From: Streptomyces bikiniensis
Lineage (GTDB): Bacteria; Actinomycetota; Actinomycetes; Streptomycetales; Streptomycetaceae
Assembly (NCBI GenBank): GCA_000716465.1
Contig: JNWL01000011.1
Coordinates: forward strand, 1-64,000
Reading direction: 5' to 3'
DNA length: 64,000 nt
The notes beneath the pieces were generated by a model. It was not told the DNA's origin. It did not search any database and worked only from the letters and a program-made list of their open reading frames with translations. Below are positions 8,006 to 16,299 of the stretch, piece by piece. Numbering within the stretch: position 1 is the stretch's first letter; the number at the start of each line of letters is the position of its first letter. The position numbers and the translations under genes were made by a program.

Positions 8006-8244
8006 ATGGGCAGCCTAAAGGGTCGGGCTGTCAGTAGCGAAGTACGTGGCCTTTTACCCAGGTGGGGCTTCTGGTACTAACCGCATCATCACCCGGAGTT
8101 ACGACAGTCGGACGTCCCTCACACCTCCCCGGCTCAGCAGATCGGACCCCAGGATCTACTGGCTGTAGCAGCGGCCCTAGCCGACCGAGCGCAGAGTTAG
8201 CGGTCGAAGGCGTGCAGGGGAAACTGCCTGGGCAGAGACCCCGC

Positions 8245-8808
8245 ATGAGTGACCTCATCGAGGAGTGGGCGGCTGCGGTCGCGGAGACGGAACTCGGCAA
8301 AACGCTTCCACGGCGGTGGACACATACACGGGGAGTAGCCGAACGCGCGATCGAGGTAAGCCAGGTGATCAGGCAAGACGGTAGCCTCCTCGTCGCTGCC
8401 GCCACGCTGCATGACGTCGGGTACGCGCCGCGCCTGGCCACGACCGGGTTCCATCCGCTAGACGGCGCCCGGTTCCTCCGCGATGAGCACGGGGCTGACG
8501 AGCGGCTGACGCGGCTGGTGGCGAACCACTCGTTCGCGCTCCTGGAGGCCGAGGAGCGGGGGCTGCGGGAGGAGCTCGCGAGCGAGTTTCCGTTGCTGGA
8601 GGAGCCGCTGCTGGTGGACGCGCTCGTGTACTGCGACATGACGACCACGCCCGACGGCGGCCGGACCACCGCCGAGGAGCGGGTCGCGGAGATCCTTGGC
8701 CGCTACGGGGAAGACAGCGTGGTCGGGCGGTTCATCCGTCGGGCGGCGCCGGAGATCTTCGCCGCCGTGGGGCGGGTGGAGGCGGCGCTGGCGGCTCAGC
8801 CGAGGTAG
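8245..8808 (+). CDS. HD-domain protein (putative phosphohydrolase)
   Basis: 187 residues. The HD-type metal site is visible as H27 (RWTHTRGVAERA), H56-D57 (TLHDVGY) and a later H in LVANHS. The family hydrolyses phosphoester bonds, often of nucleotides, but the substrate is not predictable. ATG at 8245 was chosen because the conserved fold begins there. The 239 bp before it, shared with the divergent methylase gene, must hold both promoters. Its 3' end overlaps the convergent NUDIX gene by 13 bp. Confidence 0.8.
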   Translation: MSDLIEEWAAAVAETELGKTLPRRWTHTRGVAERAIEVSQVIRQDGSLLVAAATLHDVGYAPRLATTGFHPLDGARFLRDEHGADERLTRLVANHSFALLEAEERGLREELASEFPLLEEPLLVDALVYCDMTTTPDGGRTTAEERVAEILGRYGEDSVVGRFIRRAAPEIFAAVGRVEAALAAQPR

Positions 8809-9263
8809 GGGTAGGTGCCGGCGAGGTAGTCGCCGATCTGCTGGCGCATGCTTGCGTGGATGTCGTACTGGTCGAGGTCGGCCGGCTGGACGAAGCGGAC
8901 GCCGTCGGCCTCGTCGTTGATCGTGGGCTCGCCGCCGACGGGGCGGCCGATGTAGGTGTTCTCGTACTGCTGGCGGATCTCGCCGTCGGTGTACGCCACG
9001 ATGTGGTTCGGGTTGGTGTAGACGCCGAGAAAGCCGGTGATCTCGGCGACGATCCCCGTCTCCTCCAGGCACTCGCGCACCGCGCACTCGGCGGCGGTCT
9101 CGCCGATGTCCTGGGCGCCTCCGGGCAGCGCCCACTGGCCGGTGTCACGGCGGCGCTGGAGCAGGATGGCGCCGCTGCCGTCGACGACCAGCAGGTTGCT
9201 GGCGGGGATGAGGGTGTTGGCCTTGGGGGCGTCCGGGTCGTTGTAGTACTCAGTCCTGCCCAT
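8796..9263 (-). CDS. NUDIX hydrolase
   Basis: 155 residues with a complete Nudix box (GGAQDIGETAAECAVRE followed by CLEETGI, about 48-71), so it should cleave nucleoside-diphosphate-linked substrates using Mg2+. The start overlaps the end of the XRE-PLD regulator gene by 14 bp on the same strand, so the two are co-translated. The 3' end converges with the HD gene. Confidence 0.9.
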   Translation of the reverse strand: MGRTEYYNDPDAPKANTLIPASNLLVVDGSGAILLQRRRDTGQWALPGGAQDIGETAAECAVRECLEETGIVAEITGFLGVYTNPNHIVAYTDGEIRQQYENTYIGRPVGGEPTINDEADGVRFVQPADLDQYDIHASMRQQIGDYLAGTYPYLG

Positions 9264-10032
9264 GTGCGGCGGTCCCCTCCTGGTCGGGTGTCCAGGGCCG
9301 TGCGCCGGCCCAGACGGCGTCGAAGCTCTGAGCGTAGTTGTCGAACCAGCCGCCTTCGGTGCCCTGTCTGAGGTGGAGCAGCGGGTTGGCGCTTGCGGGG
9401 CGTCCCCACACGTGTGGGTTGACCAGCAAGTTCTCGTCGTAGAGGAAGAGCGAGGTGTACAGGGTGGTGTCGTGCAGTCGTACCTCGCACCCCGGCTTCC
9501 CCAGGAGAGGACGGTAGTAGGTCAGCGAGGCGCGGATCTTCGCCGCGAGCGTGTCGCCGATGCCTTCCTCCCGGCCCCGGACAGCGACCGCCCCGCCGGT
9601 GGGGTCGCCGAAGCACAGACGTACGCGGACGCCGGCCTGCGCGCGCTCGGCGAGCATCCGGGCCACATCGGGGTTGGACTGGGCGAAGAAGGTGCCCGAG
9701 AAGACGAGAACGCTGATCTCCTTCTGCGCTCCTCGAAGCAGCGAGATCCACATCTCCCGGGGCACGCTCGCCCGGTTCGCGTAGGTGCCGACGAGTTCAC
9801 CGTCGGAAGTCGGCGCTGTCCGCGTCGTTCGGGACTGCTGCGGGGGCCAGAGGAAGGACTCCTCGACGCGCAGGTGCTGGGCCGCGGCGAATCGATGGCG
9901 CCGGTGGGGAACGCGCCCGCCGAGCCAGCGACCTACGGTCTTGGGATCCACTTCGCAGATCTCGGCGAGCGACTCGATCGAGACGCCCCGCTGGGCGAGT
10001 ACGGAATGCAGTCGCTCGTTCACGCTGGTCAT
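9250..10032 (-). CDS. XRE-family regulator with C-terminal PLD-like domain
   Basis: 260 residues. The N-terminus (5-60) is a helix-turn-helix (RGVSIESLAEICEVDPKTVGRWL). Residues about 85-245 resemble the DUF5919/phospholipase-D-like region (ISVLVFSGTFF, AGVRVRLCFGD, LYTSLFLYDENLLVNP), likely a sensor rather than a lipase, as no HKD pair is evident. No Shine-Dalgarno precedes ATG 10032, so the mRNA may be leaderless. It probably regulates the NUDIX gene it overlaps and the divergent HAD gene. The PLD-like sensor parallels that of the 891-1919 regulator. Confidence 0.8.
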   Translation of the reverse strand: MTSVNERLHSVLAQRGVSIESLAEICEVDPKTVGRWLGGRVPHRRHRFAAAQHLRVEESFLWPPQQSRTTRTAPTSDGELVGTYANRASVPREMWISLLRGAQKEISVLVFSGTFFAQSNPDVARMLAERAQAGVRVRLCFGDPTGGAVAVRGREEGIGDTLAAKIRASLTYYRPLLGKPGCEVRLHDTTLYTSLFLYDENLLVNPHVWGRPASANPLLHLRQGTEGGWFDNYAQSFDAVWAGARPWTPDQEGTAAHGQD

Positions 10033-10060
10033 GCAAGCGCGGGCTGGGGAGGCGGGGCAA

Positions 10061-10080
10061 GGACGTATTGGGACGTCTTC
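10061..10080. promoter_or_regulatory. direct-repeat operator candidate in the XRE/HAD divergent region
   Basis: GGACGTATTG followed at once by GGACGTCTTC: a 10-bp direct repeat, one helical turn apart, within the 85-bp spacer between two divergent genes. It is a plausible XRE-PLD binding site; inferred only. Confidence 0.3.
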
Positions 10081-10117
10081 ACCGGGCCGCTCTCGGCCGT
10101 CTCCTTACGCTGGCGCC

Positions 10118-10810
10118 ATGCAGCTCATTGTTCTGTGGGACATCGACCACACGCTCATCGAGAACGCCGGGGTGAGCAAGGAGATCTACGCGAGCGCGTT
10201 CTCCCTCCTCGCGGGGCGGGATCCGGACGGGCCGGCGCGGACGGAGGGCCGTACGGATCGTCTGATCATGCGGGAGCTGCTTGTCCGGCACGGTGTCCCC
10301 GTGCCGGACTGGACCGTCGTGGAAGCGGCTCTCGCCAAGGCCGGGGAAGGGCGCGAGGAGGATCTGCGCCGTCGTGGGAGCGCCCTGCCTGGGGTGCGTG
10401 AGGCACTCGCGGCAGCGGCTGGTCGGCATGGCTGGATCTCGTCCGTTCTGACGGGGAACATCGCGGCCAACGCCGTGGTGAAGCTTTCCGCCTTCGGGCT
10501 GGACACGCTTCTCGACCTGTCCGTGGGCGCGTACGGCGCCGACGCGGATCTGCGACCGGACCTCGTGGAAGTGGCTCGTGAGCGGGCCCGCCGGCTCCGA
10601 GGCGTTGGAGCGGACGTCCCGGTGGTGCTCGTCGGTGACACGCCTCGGGACGTCGAAGCCGCGCTCACGACCGGTTCGCAGATCATCGCGGTCGCGTCCG
10701 GCATCCACAGCGAAGAAGAGTTGCGAGCGGCGGGAGCCTCCGTGGTCCTGAGGGACCTGTCCGAGACCTCTCGGGTGCTGGATCTGCTGGAGCGCGCCGC
10801 GCAACGGTGA
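10118..10810 (+). CDS. HAD-superfamily phosphohydrolase
   Basis: 230 residues. Motif I WDIDHTLIE supplies nucleophile D8 and acid D10; motif II is SSVLTGN; motif IV is VLVGDTPRDV. A helical cap lies between motifs I and II. The enzyme should dephosphorylate a small phosphate ester; the fold is closest to phosphoglycolate-phosphatase-like members. No ribosome-binding site precedes ATG 10118, and TACGCT just upstream could be a -10 box, so it may be leaderless. It is divergent from the XRE-PLD gene. Confidence 0.85.
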   Translation: MQLIVLWDIDHTLIENAGVSKEIYASAFSLLAGRDPDGPARTEGRTDRLIMRELLVRHGVPVPDWTVVEAALAKAGEGREEDLRRRGSALPGVREALAAAAGRHGWISSVLTGNIAANAVVKLSAFGLDTLLDLSVGAYGADADLRPDLVEVARERARRLRGVGADVPVVLVGDTPRDVEAALTTGSQIIAVASGIHSEEELRAAGASVVLRDLSETSRVLDLLERAAQR

Positions 10811-10954
10811 AACGTCCCAGGACGTCCTGCCTGGCGTCCGCAGACGCGGTGACGGTGTCCCCCTCTCCTTCCCCATCATCTGTCTGAGTACGGATCGCAA
10901 GTCAGCGATCGCCCGAAGGAGCGGTCGCTGGCCTCACAAGGGGAGAAGGGGGCC

Positions 10955-11521
10955 ATGAAGCGCGAGTACGAAGTCCGGTTCCTGGATGTCGACGCCGCCG
11001 ACATCCGCACCAGGCTCGGCCGGGTGGGAGCCGTCCAAAGGATCCCCTGGGCGCTGCGTACGTGCTGGATCTTCGAGGGGGAGGTTCTGGACCCCGGTCT
11101 CTGTCTCCGCCTCTGCGGCCAGGGCACCCGCGTCAGCCTCGCGCTGGGTTCGTCCTGCGCCTCCTCGGCGCTCCAGGGCAGCACGGCCGTCGAGACCGTG
11201 GTGTCCGACCGCGCGGCCGCGGTGGAGATCCTTCGCAAGCTGGGCCTGCGCGAGACCCGCTACCAGGAGCACTTCCGCGAGGAGTGGCGGCTGGGGGAAG
11301 CGGCGTTCTCGATCGAGGCGTGGCCCGACCTCCCCGGGCTCGTCGCGGTCGCCGGCCCCGATGAGGCGTCCGTCCGGCAGGCGGCGGCTTTGATCGGGTT
11401 CGACTTTGGCGATGCCCAAGCCGGGAGCGTCGAGCAGATCTACCTGAACGCGACCAGGCGCAACGTGCTTGCCGAACCCACCCTCCTCTTCGCCGATACC
11501 GCCCATGCCTGTGCGACGTGA
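10955..11521 (+). CDS. CYTH-domain protein 1 (class IV adenylate cyclase / triphosphatase-like)
   Basis: 188 residues. It begins with the CYTH signature region E4-Y-E6-V-R8, in which the usual Lys of ExExK is Arg. A beta-rich body follows with FEGEVLDPGLCLRL, ETVVSDRAAAVEIL and SIEAWPDLPGL. CYTH proteins bind triphosphates in a beta tunnel and act as adenylate cyclases, thiamine or inorganic triphosphatases. GGGGAGAAGGGGG precedes ATG 10955 strongly. A hairpin (10904-10912 with 10921-10929) lies between the HAD gene and this one. Confidence 0.75.
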   Translation: MKREYEVRFLDVDAADIRTRLGRVGAVQRIPWALRTCWIFEGEVLDPGLCLRLCGQGTRVSLALGSSCASSALQGSTAVETVVSDRAAAVEILRKLGLRETRYQEHFREEWRLGEAAFSIEAWPDLPGLVAVAGPDEASVRQAAALIGFDFGDAQAGSVEQIYLNATRRNVLAEPTLLFADTAHACAT

Positions 11522-11584
11522 CCTGGCACGAGGGGCAACACCCGAACTCACCACTGGCCGGCCGACCCCCATCGGGCGATGGTC

Positions 11585-11656
11585 TCGGCCACTTGGCCGA
11601 TAAGCCTTCAATCGCTCAACTGCCTTGCGCGGAACGGGGTTACGCCGCCGGTAACC
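11585..11656. promoter_or_regulatory. two palindromes upstream of the NDP-kinase operon
   Basis: TCGGCCA-CT-TGGCCGA (11585-11600) and GGTTAC-N7-GTAACC (11638-11656). Both lie in the 196-bp spacer before the NDP-kinase gene, the second ending 61 bp before its start. They look like repressor operators; no regulator can be assigned. Confidence 0.45.
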
Positions 11657-11717
11657 TCGGGCGGGCGAGGCGCTGAGCGCCCGCCATCTGGCCTGCCTGA
11701 AAGCTGAAAGGGAATCG

Positions 11718-12227
11718 ATGGCCCAGGATCTGGAAAACACCGTGGAGCGCACGCTCGTCCTTCTCAAGCCCGACGCTCTGGTCCGCGGTTTCGGCGGGAA
11801 GATCATCAGCCGGTTCGAGGACGCCGCGCTGAAGATCGTCGGCGTGAAGATGAAGCAGATGGACGCCGAGTTCACCCGGCGCCACTACTTCGATCTGGAG
11901 GAGCGGCTCGGCCCGGAGGTCTACAACCTCACCGCGACCTTCATGCAGCAGGGCCCCGTCATCGCGCTCGTCCTGGAGGGCTTCGACGCGGTCGCGACCG
12001 TACGGAAGATCGTCGGCAGCACGTACCCGAACGAGGCCCCCGCCGGCACCATCCGGGGCGACTTCTCGCACTACAGCCGTGGCGCCAGCGCCGCCTCCGG
12101 GAAGGCGGTGGCGAACCTCGTGCACGCCTCCGGCAACAAGGAGGAGGCCGACCAGGAGGTGGCGCTCTGGTTCGACAAGGACGAGCTCCACGACTACCGC
12201 ACCCTCGCGGAGATCTTCACGTACTGA
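11718..12227 (+). CDS. divergent nucleoside-diphosphate kinase
   Basis: 169 residues against about 137 for the housekeeping enzyme. It keeps RTLVLLKPDALVRG with K17, GTIRGDF, and the phospho-acceptor histidine H136 in NLVHASGNKEEA, so it should transfer gamma phosphate between nucleotides. Extra length lies in residues about 60-85 and the C-terminus. ATG 11718 follows AAAGGGA. It opens a run of eight same-strand genes to 17416. A second NDK on an island suggests a dedicated supply of a nucleoside triphosphate. Confidence 0.9.
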   Translation: MAQDLENTVERTLVLLKPDALVRGFGGKIISRFEDAALKIVGVKMKQMDAEFTRRHYFDLEERLGPEVYNLTATFMQQGPVIALVLEGFDAVATVRKIVGSTYPNEAPAGTIRGDFSHYSRGASAASGKAVANLVHASGNKEEADQEVALWFDKDELHDYRTLAEIFTY

Positions 12228-12299
12228 CCCGCACCGAGGTCACCTCTCGGAAGCCGACGCGTTGAACACCACCCAGCACCAACGTAGGAGAGAAGACCC

Positions 12300-12599
12300 A
12301 TGACCAACCCGACCCGCGTCGCCTCCGCAGCCGAGCTGGAGAGCGTCTTCCAGCAGGAGCTGGCCACCGACCGCTGGGCCGCGGCGGAGACCGCCTTCGC
12401 CCTCGCCATCCAGAGCCGCGACGCCGGCGACTGGGACAAGTCCCACGAGTGGGCGAGGCAGTGCCTGACCCTGCTCGCCGGCTTCCCCAGCGACACCGAG
12501 GGCGACGTCGCCACCAAGAGGGTGTCCGTCGGTGGCGTCCTCCTGCCGAACTACCTGCACGAGGGCGTCCTGCGCGACCGCTTCGGCGACTTCGACTGA
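12300..12599 (+). CDS. small protein of unknown function
   Basis: 99 residues, acidic and helical (LESVFQQELATDRWAAAETAFALAIQSRDAGDW), ending in RDRFGDFD. I recognise no family. GGAGAG lies 6-11 nt before ATG 12300. It sits 72 bp after the NDP-kinase gene and is followed by 149 bp before CYTH 2. It could be an accessory subunit of its neighbours. Confidence 0.65.
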   Translation: MTNPTRVASAAELESVFQQELATDRWAAAETAFALAIQSRDAGDWDKSHEWARQCLTLLAGFPSDTEGDVATKRVSVGGVLLPNYLHEGVLRDRFGDFD

Positions 12600-12748
12600 C
12601 GTACGACCCCGGCGGCGGTGCGGCACCCGACGACGGACCGCACCCCGCCGGCCGCTGATCAACCACACATCACGTCCAGCCGAGCCAGCCCCCATGTGCG
12701 GGACGGCTCGGGCGGACCACCCATGCCTCATTCCGGAAGGGAGCCCCT

Positions 12749-13336
12749 GTGGCCATCGAGATCGAGATGCGCGCCCGGTTCGACGAGGAGACGTACGAGA
12801 AGCTCCTCGTCCGCCTCGCGGCGGAGGCCGAGGACCTCGGCCGCGACGACAAGAACATCTACTTCTACGTGCTGCCCGACCAGCTGCTGAAGGTCACCGA
12901 CAACACGGCCGCCGGCTCGGCGAAGATCACGCTCAAGGCCAGCAAGATCGGCCAGGGCGCCGCGTTCCCCGAGACGGAGTTCGCCATCGCCCGGGACGAC
13001 GTGCCGGCCGCCGTGCGGATCTTCAACGCCCTCGGCTTCGAGGGCACCATGCACCAGGCGTTCAATCAGCGGCACAACTTCCGCTTCCGCGGGGTCGAGA
13101 TCGCCGTGAAGTGGAGCGAGGCGTGGGGGCACCACGCCGAGTTCGAGGTCCTCCTCGAGGAGGGTGCCGGCGCCACCGCCCAGGAGGAGGCCACCGCCCG
13201 CATCCGCGGCGTCGCCGACGAGCTCGGCATCCACCTGATGACCGAGCAGGAGCTCGCCGACTTCACGGCCGCCTTCGAGGCCGCCGAGCAGGAGCGCAAG
13301 GAGAAGGAGGCGGCCACCGCCGCCACCGCCAGCTAG
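12749..13336 (+). CDS. CYTH-domain protein 2
   Basis: 195 residues. The CYTH motif is E4-I-E6-M-R8, at the same residues and with the same Lys-to-Arg change as CYTH 1. Later beta strands carry TLKASKIGQGAAFPETEF and VEIAVKWSEAWGHHAEFEVLL. The C-terminal helix is Glu/Lys-rich. GTG 12749 follows GGAAGGGAG. It probably binds or hydrolyses a triphosphate, or cyclises ATP. Between the NDP-kinase and HD genes it forms a nucleotide make-and-break set. Confidence 0.75.
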   Translation: MAIEIEMRARFDEETYEKLLVRLAAEAEDLGRDDKNIYFYVLPDQLLKVTDNTAAGSAKITLKASKIGQGAAFPETEFAIARDDVPAAVRIFNALGFEGTMHQAFNQRHNFRFRGVEIAVKWSEAWGHHAEFEVLLEEGAGATAQEEATARIRGVADELGIHLMTEQELADFTAAFEAAEQERKEKEAATAATAS

Positions 13337-13375
13337 GCATCCGCTGTCGCAGACCACCATGAGGGGGTGGGCCCG

Positions 13376-14146
13376 ATGAGCACGACCCTGCCGGCCGACA
13401 GTCTGGTCGAGCTGGCCGCGCGCAAGCAGCTTCCGCACCACCAGTACACCGATCCCGCCACCGTCCGCTGGATCGCCGCCAACCGGCCGGAGCTCCCCGA
13501 CAACCCGCCTCCTCCCACCCTGCGACCGAGCTCGCGGCAGCTCGTGACCCGCGCGGCCCTGCCCGCAGACTGGCTGGCCGAGGCCAGGTGCCACGACTCG
13601 CTCCACGGCATCCGGCACGCCGTACGGACCGCCGCCATGGCCGCCCTCCTCGCCGAGGCCACCGGTCTCGGCGAGGAGGACACCGCCACGCTCATCCTGG
13701 CCGCGGCCGTGCACGACTGCCGCCGGCTCCACGACAAGGACGACACCGGCCACGGCGCCCGCGCCGCCATCTGGCTCACGGAGAACGCCGACACCGTCTG
13801 GGACCGCTTCGGCCTCACCCCGACGCCCAGCCGCGTCACCGCCGCCGGCACGGCGGTCCGGCTCCACGACCTGCCGTACGAACACTTCTCGCCGGACGAC
13901 CACGCCGACCACGCCCGCGCCAGGACGATCACCGACCTCCTCAAGGCCGCCGACGCCCTGGACCGCTACCGCCTGCCCAAGCTCACCTGGTGGCCCGACC
14001 CGGCCCGCGTCCGGGCCGAGGCGTTCGCCGATCTGCGCACCACCGCCTTCGAGCTCGTCGTCCGGTCCGAGTCCGCGTGGCTGGCCGGGGCTGACAGCGC
14101 GGAAGCCGTTCTCAGCAGCCTGGCGATCATGGAGCTGATCGGCTGA
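13376..14146 (+). CDS. HD-domain phosphohydrolase 2
   Basis: 256 residues. Metal site: H81 (SLHGIRHAVRTA), H113-D114 (AAVHDCRRLHD), H127 region (TGHG) and a distal Asp in LKAADALDRYR, the pattern of complete HD phosphohydrolases. GAGGGGG precedes ATG 13376. The TGA stop overlaps the next start (TGATG), so it is coupled to the 455-residue unknown. Substrate is likely a nucleotide or cyclic nucleotide by context; inferred. Confidence 0.85.
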   Translation: MSTTLPADSLVELAARKQLPHHQYTDPATVRWIAANRPELPDNPPPPTLRPSSRQLVTRAALPADWLAEARCHDSLHGIRHAVRTAAMAALLAEATGLGEEDTATLILAAAVHDCRRLHDKDDTGHGARAAIWLTENADTVWDRFGLTPTPSRVTAAGTAVRLHDLPYEHFSPDDHADHARARTITDLLKAADALDRYRLPKLTWWPDPARVRAEAFADLRTTAFELVVRSESAWLAGADSAEAVLSSLAIMELIG

Positions 14147-15513
14147 TGGACTTCCTCGACGCCTACGAGCAGTGGGCCGACGCCCACTCCTTCTTCGACA
14201 CCACGCTCATCCCCAGCCCCGCCGACAGCCAGGACCCGCTCGCCGCGCAGGCCGCGGCCTGGGACAAGCGCCTGGCCGACACGCCCAACGGCCGGCTCAT
14301 GCGGGACAACGCGATGTTCCGGGCCCTGGGGACGGGCGACAAGCTCCACCTGCTCCACGTCACGCACGCCCTGGAGCAGATCAGCGAGCACGGCGCGCTG
14401 TACCCCTCCGGGGGCTGCCTGGTCGGCAGCGTCTACTGCGCGCCGCTCACGGCCTCCGAGCGCGGCTTACGCATGCACAACCTCGGTGAGTACATCCTGA
14501 CCAAGGAGGCCCCGGCCTTCGTGGCGAAGGCCGGGGTGCCGAGGCGGGAGCCGACCCCGCTGATCTTCGAGGTCTCCCTCCCGCCGCAGGCGTACCGGGG
14601 CCTGGCCGGCGTGGACTACCTCCGTCTCGGCTCGATCCACCTGCAGATCTACAGCCGCCTGGAGTACCTGCTCTCCAAGACCGAACGCCACCAGCTGCGC
14701 GAGACGATCGTCAGCCGGATCAAGAACTCCGCGGCCTTCCTCGCCCTGGCGGCTGCCGTCGCCCACCAGGGCGCCACGGTCTCGCCGGAGAACTTCCTCC
14801 GGCTCCTGGACGAGACGATCCCGCGCTTACCGATCCTCGGCTACGTGTACTTCGAGGCCCTGGCCGAGTACCTGATGCTGCACTCCACCACGAACGACAC
14901 CCGCGAGCGGGCCGAGCACGGCGAGTTCAACAACTGGCTCTACAAGGACATGCTGTTCGCGTCCTTCCCGGACATGGCCGGCAAGTTCGACCTCGCGCGG
15001 TTCCGGCCCTCGCCCACCGGCCTGTCCACGCTCCTGGCCCGCATCGACCCGAGCCTCGACGCGCGCCACGCCCGCGCCTACCTGACCGAGCGGATCAGCC
15101 ACCTCGTCGCGGCCCGACTCTTCACCCCCGGCCAGGTCCCCGAAGCCTGGCACCGCACCCGCTGGGAGTTCGACGGCCTCTCCACCCAGCTCGGACCGCT
15201 CCTCGGCCACCTCATCCACCGAGAGCTCCGCACCTTCGGCCGGTACCCGGACTTCTACTTCTACTACGACCAGCACAAGGCGCTCCAGGCGTGGAACTAC
15301 TGGAACCACATGGACATCATCGCGCCCTTCAACGGCACGATCCCCAAGGGCGAGATCGGCATCAACCCCGCGTACCCCGATCTCGACTACCGCGTCTGGC
15401 GGGCCGAGCGGGACGACCACGGGCGACTCCACCCCACCGAGGAACTCGCGCTGACCATCGCCCCGCGCCTGGTGGACATCAAGTACACGCTCATGCGCAA
15501 CAACAGCCGCTGA
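14146..15513 (+). CDS. 455-residue unknown with ART-like N-terminal motif
   Basis: I do not recognise a family. Residues about 66-97 (KLHLLHVTHALEQISEHGALYP, then SGGCLVGSVY) resemble the first NAD-binding motif of ADP-ribosyltransferases of the DarT/KptA kind (HxTH...I...G). The following region contains PLIFEVSLPPQAYRG and YLRLGSIHLQIYSRLEYLL. The C-terminal half is aromatic-rich (FGRYPDFYFYYDQHKALQAWNYWNHMD) with GTIPKGEIGINPAYPDLDYRVW near the end. No signal peptide or membrane span. Its start overlaps the HD gene stop, so the two are made together. It could be the effector, or the central biosynthetic enzyme, of the operon. Confidence 0.7.
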   Translation: MDFLDAYEQWADAHSFFDTTLIPSPADSQDPLAAQAAAWDKRLADTPNGRLMRDNAMFRALGTGDKLHLLHVTHALEQISEHGALYPSGGCLVGSVYCAPLTASERGLRMHNLGEYILTKEAPAFVAKAGVPRREPTPLIFEVSLPPQAYRGLAGVDYLRLGSIHLQIYSRLEYLLSKTERHQLRETIVSRIKNSAAFLALAAAVAHQGATVSPENFLRLLDETIPRLPILGYVYFEALAEYLMLHSTTNDTRERAEHGEFNNWLYKDMLFASFPDMAGKFDLARFRPSPTGLSTLLARIDPSLDARHARAYLTERISHLVAARLFTPGQVPEAWHRTRWEFDGLSTQLGPLLGHLIHRELRTFGRYPDFYFYYDQHKALQAWNYWNHMDIIAPFNGTIPKGEIGINPAYPDLDYRVWRAERDDHGRLHPTEELALTIAPRLVDIKYTLMRNNSR

Positions 15514-15579
15514 TCAGGGTCGGCCCGCACGGCAGATCGCCCGCCCCCTGTCCCCCTCAACCCGCCGAAGTGGAGAGGC

Positions 15580-16263
15580 ATGTCGCCCCACGAGCACGCA
15601 CGTCCCACCCCCACCTGGCCGGCGCCCGCGCAGACCGCCGAGACGATCTTCACCGAGGTCTTCCGCACCAACCACTGGGGATCGCCGGAGTCGTTCTCCG
15701 GGCCCGGATCCGAACTGCGGCAGACCGAAGCGGTCCGCGGCGCCCTCGCATCCGTCCTGGCGCGGTACCCGATCCGTACGATCACGGATGCCGGCTGCGG
15801 AGACGTCAACTGGATCCGCCACGTCAACGGCTTCGACCGGCTGGACGCGTACGTCGGCCTGGACGTCGTTCCTGACCTCGTCGAGCTGAACCAGAAGCGG
15901 TACGGCAGCGAGCGGATGTCCTTCCAGCAGGCCGACCTCAGCCGCGACGAGATCCCGGCCGCGGATCTCGTCCTCACCCGCGACTGCATGGTCCACCTCA
16001 CCCACCACGAGGTCCTGGCGTTCCTCGCCCGCATCGCCGCCAGCGGCTCCACCTACCTCCTCGCCACCACCTACGCCGACCTGGCGGAGAACCGCGACAC
16101 CACGGACGGCCACTGGCGCCCGCTCAACCTCCAGGCGGCCCCTTTCCACCTCCCGCCGCCTATCGAGCACTTCAACACCGACTTCACCGACAACGGGCGA
16201 CACCACCCGGGCAACGGTCTGGGGCTGTGGCGGATCGAGCAGCTCGGCACCCGAAGCACCTGA
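15580..16263 (+). CDS. class I SAM-dependent methyltransferase
   Basis: 227 residues. Motif I is TDAGCGDVNW (about 68-77), followed by an acidic end of beta 2 in YVGLDVVPDL and motif IV-like ADLVLTRDCMVHLTHHE. The C-terminus has PFHLPPPIEHFNTDF and HPGNGLGLWR, seen in small-molecule or sugar methyltransferases rather than DNA enzymes. AGTGGAGAGGC precedes ATG 15580. 66 bp after the 455-residue gene. Confidence 0.8.
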   Translation: MSPHEHARPTPTWPAPAQTAETIFTEVFRTNHWGSPESFSGPGSELRQTEAVRGALASVLARYPIRTITDAGCGDVNWIRHVNGFDRLDAYVGLDVVPDLVELNQKRYGSERMSFQQADLSRDEIPAADLVLTRDCMVHLTHHEVLAFLARIAASGSTYLLATTYADLAENRDTTDGHWRPLNLQAAPFHLPPPIEHFNTDFTDNGRHHPGNGLGLWRIEQLGTRST

Positions 16264-16299
16264 ACCACCCACCAACGGCGACCCAGGAAGCGAGACACG

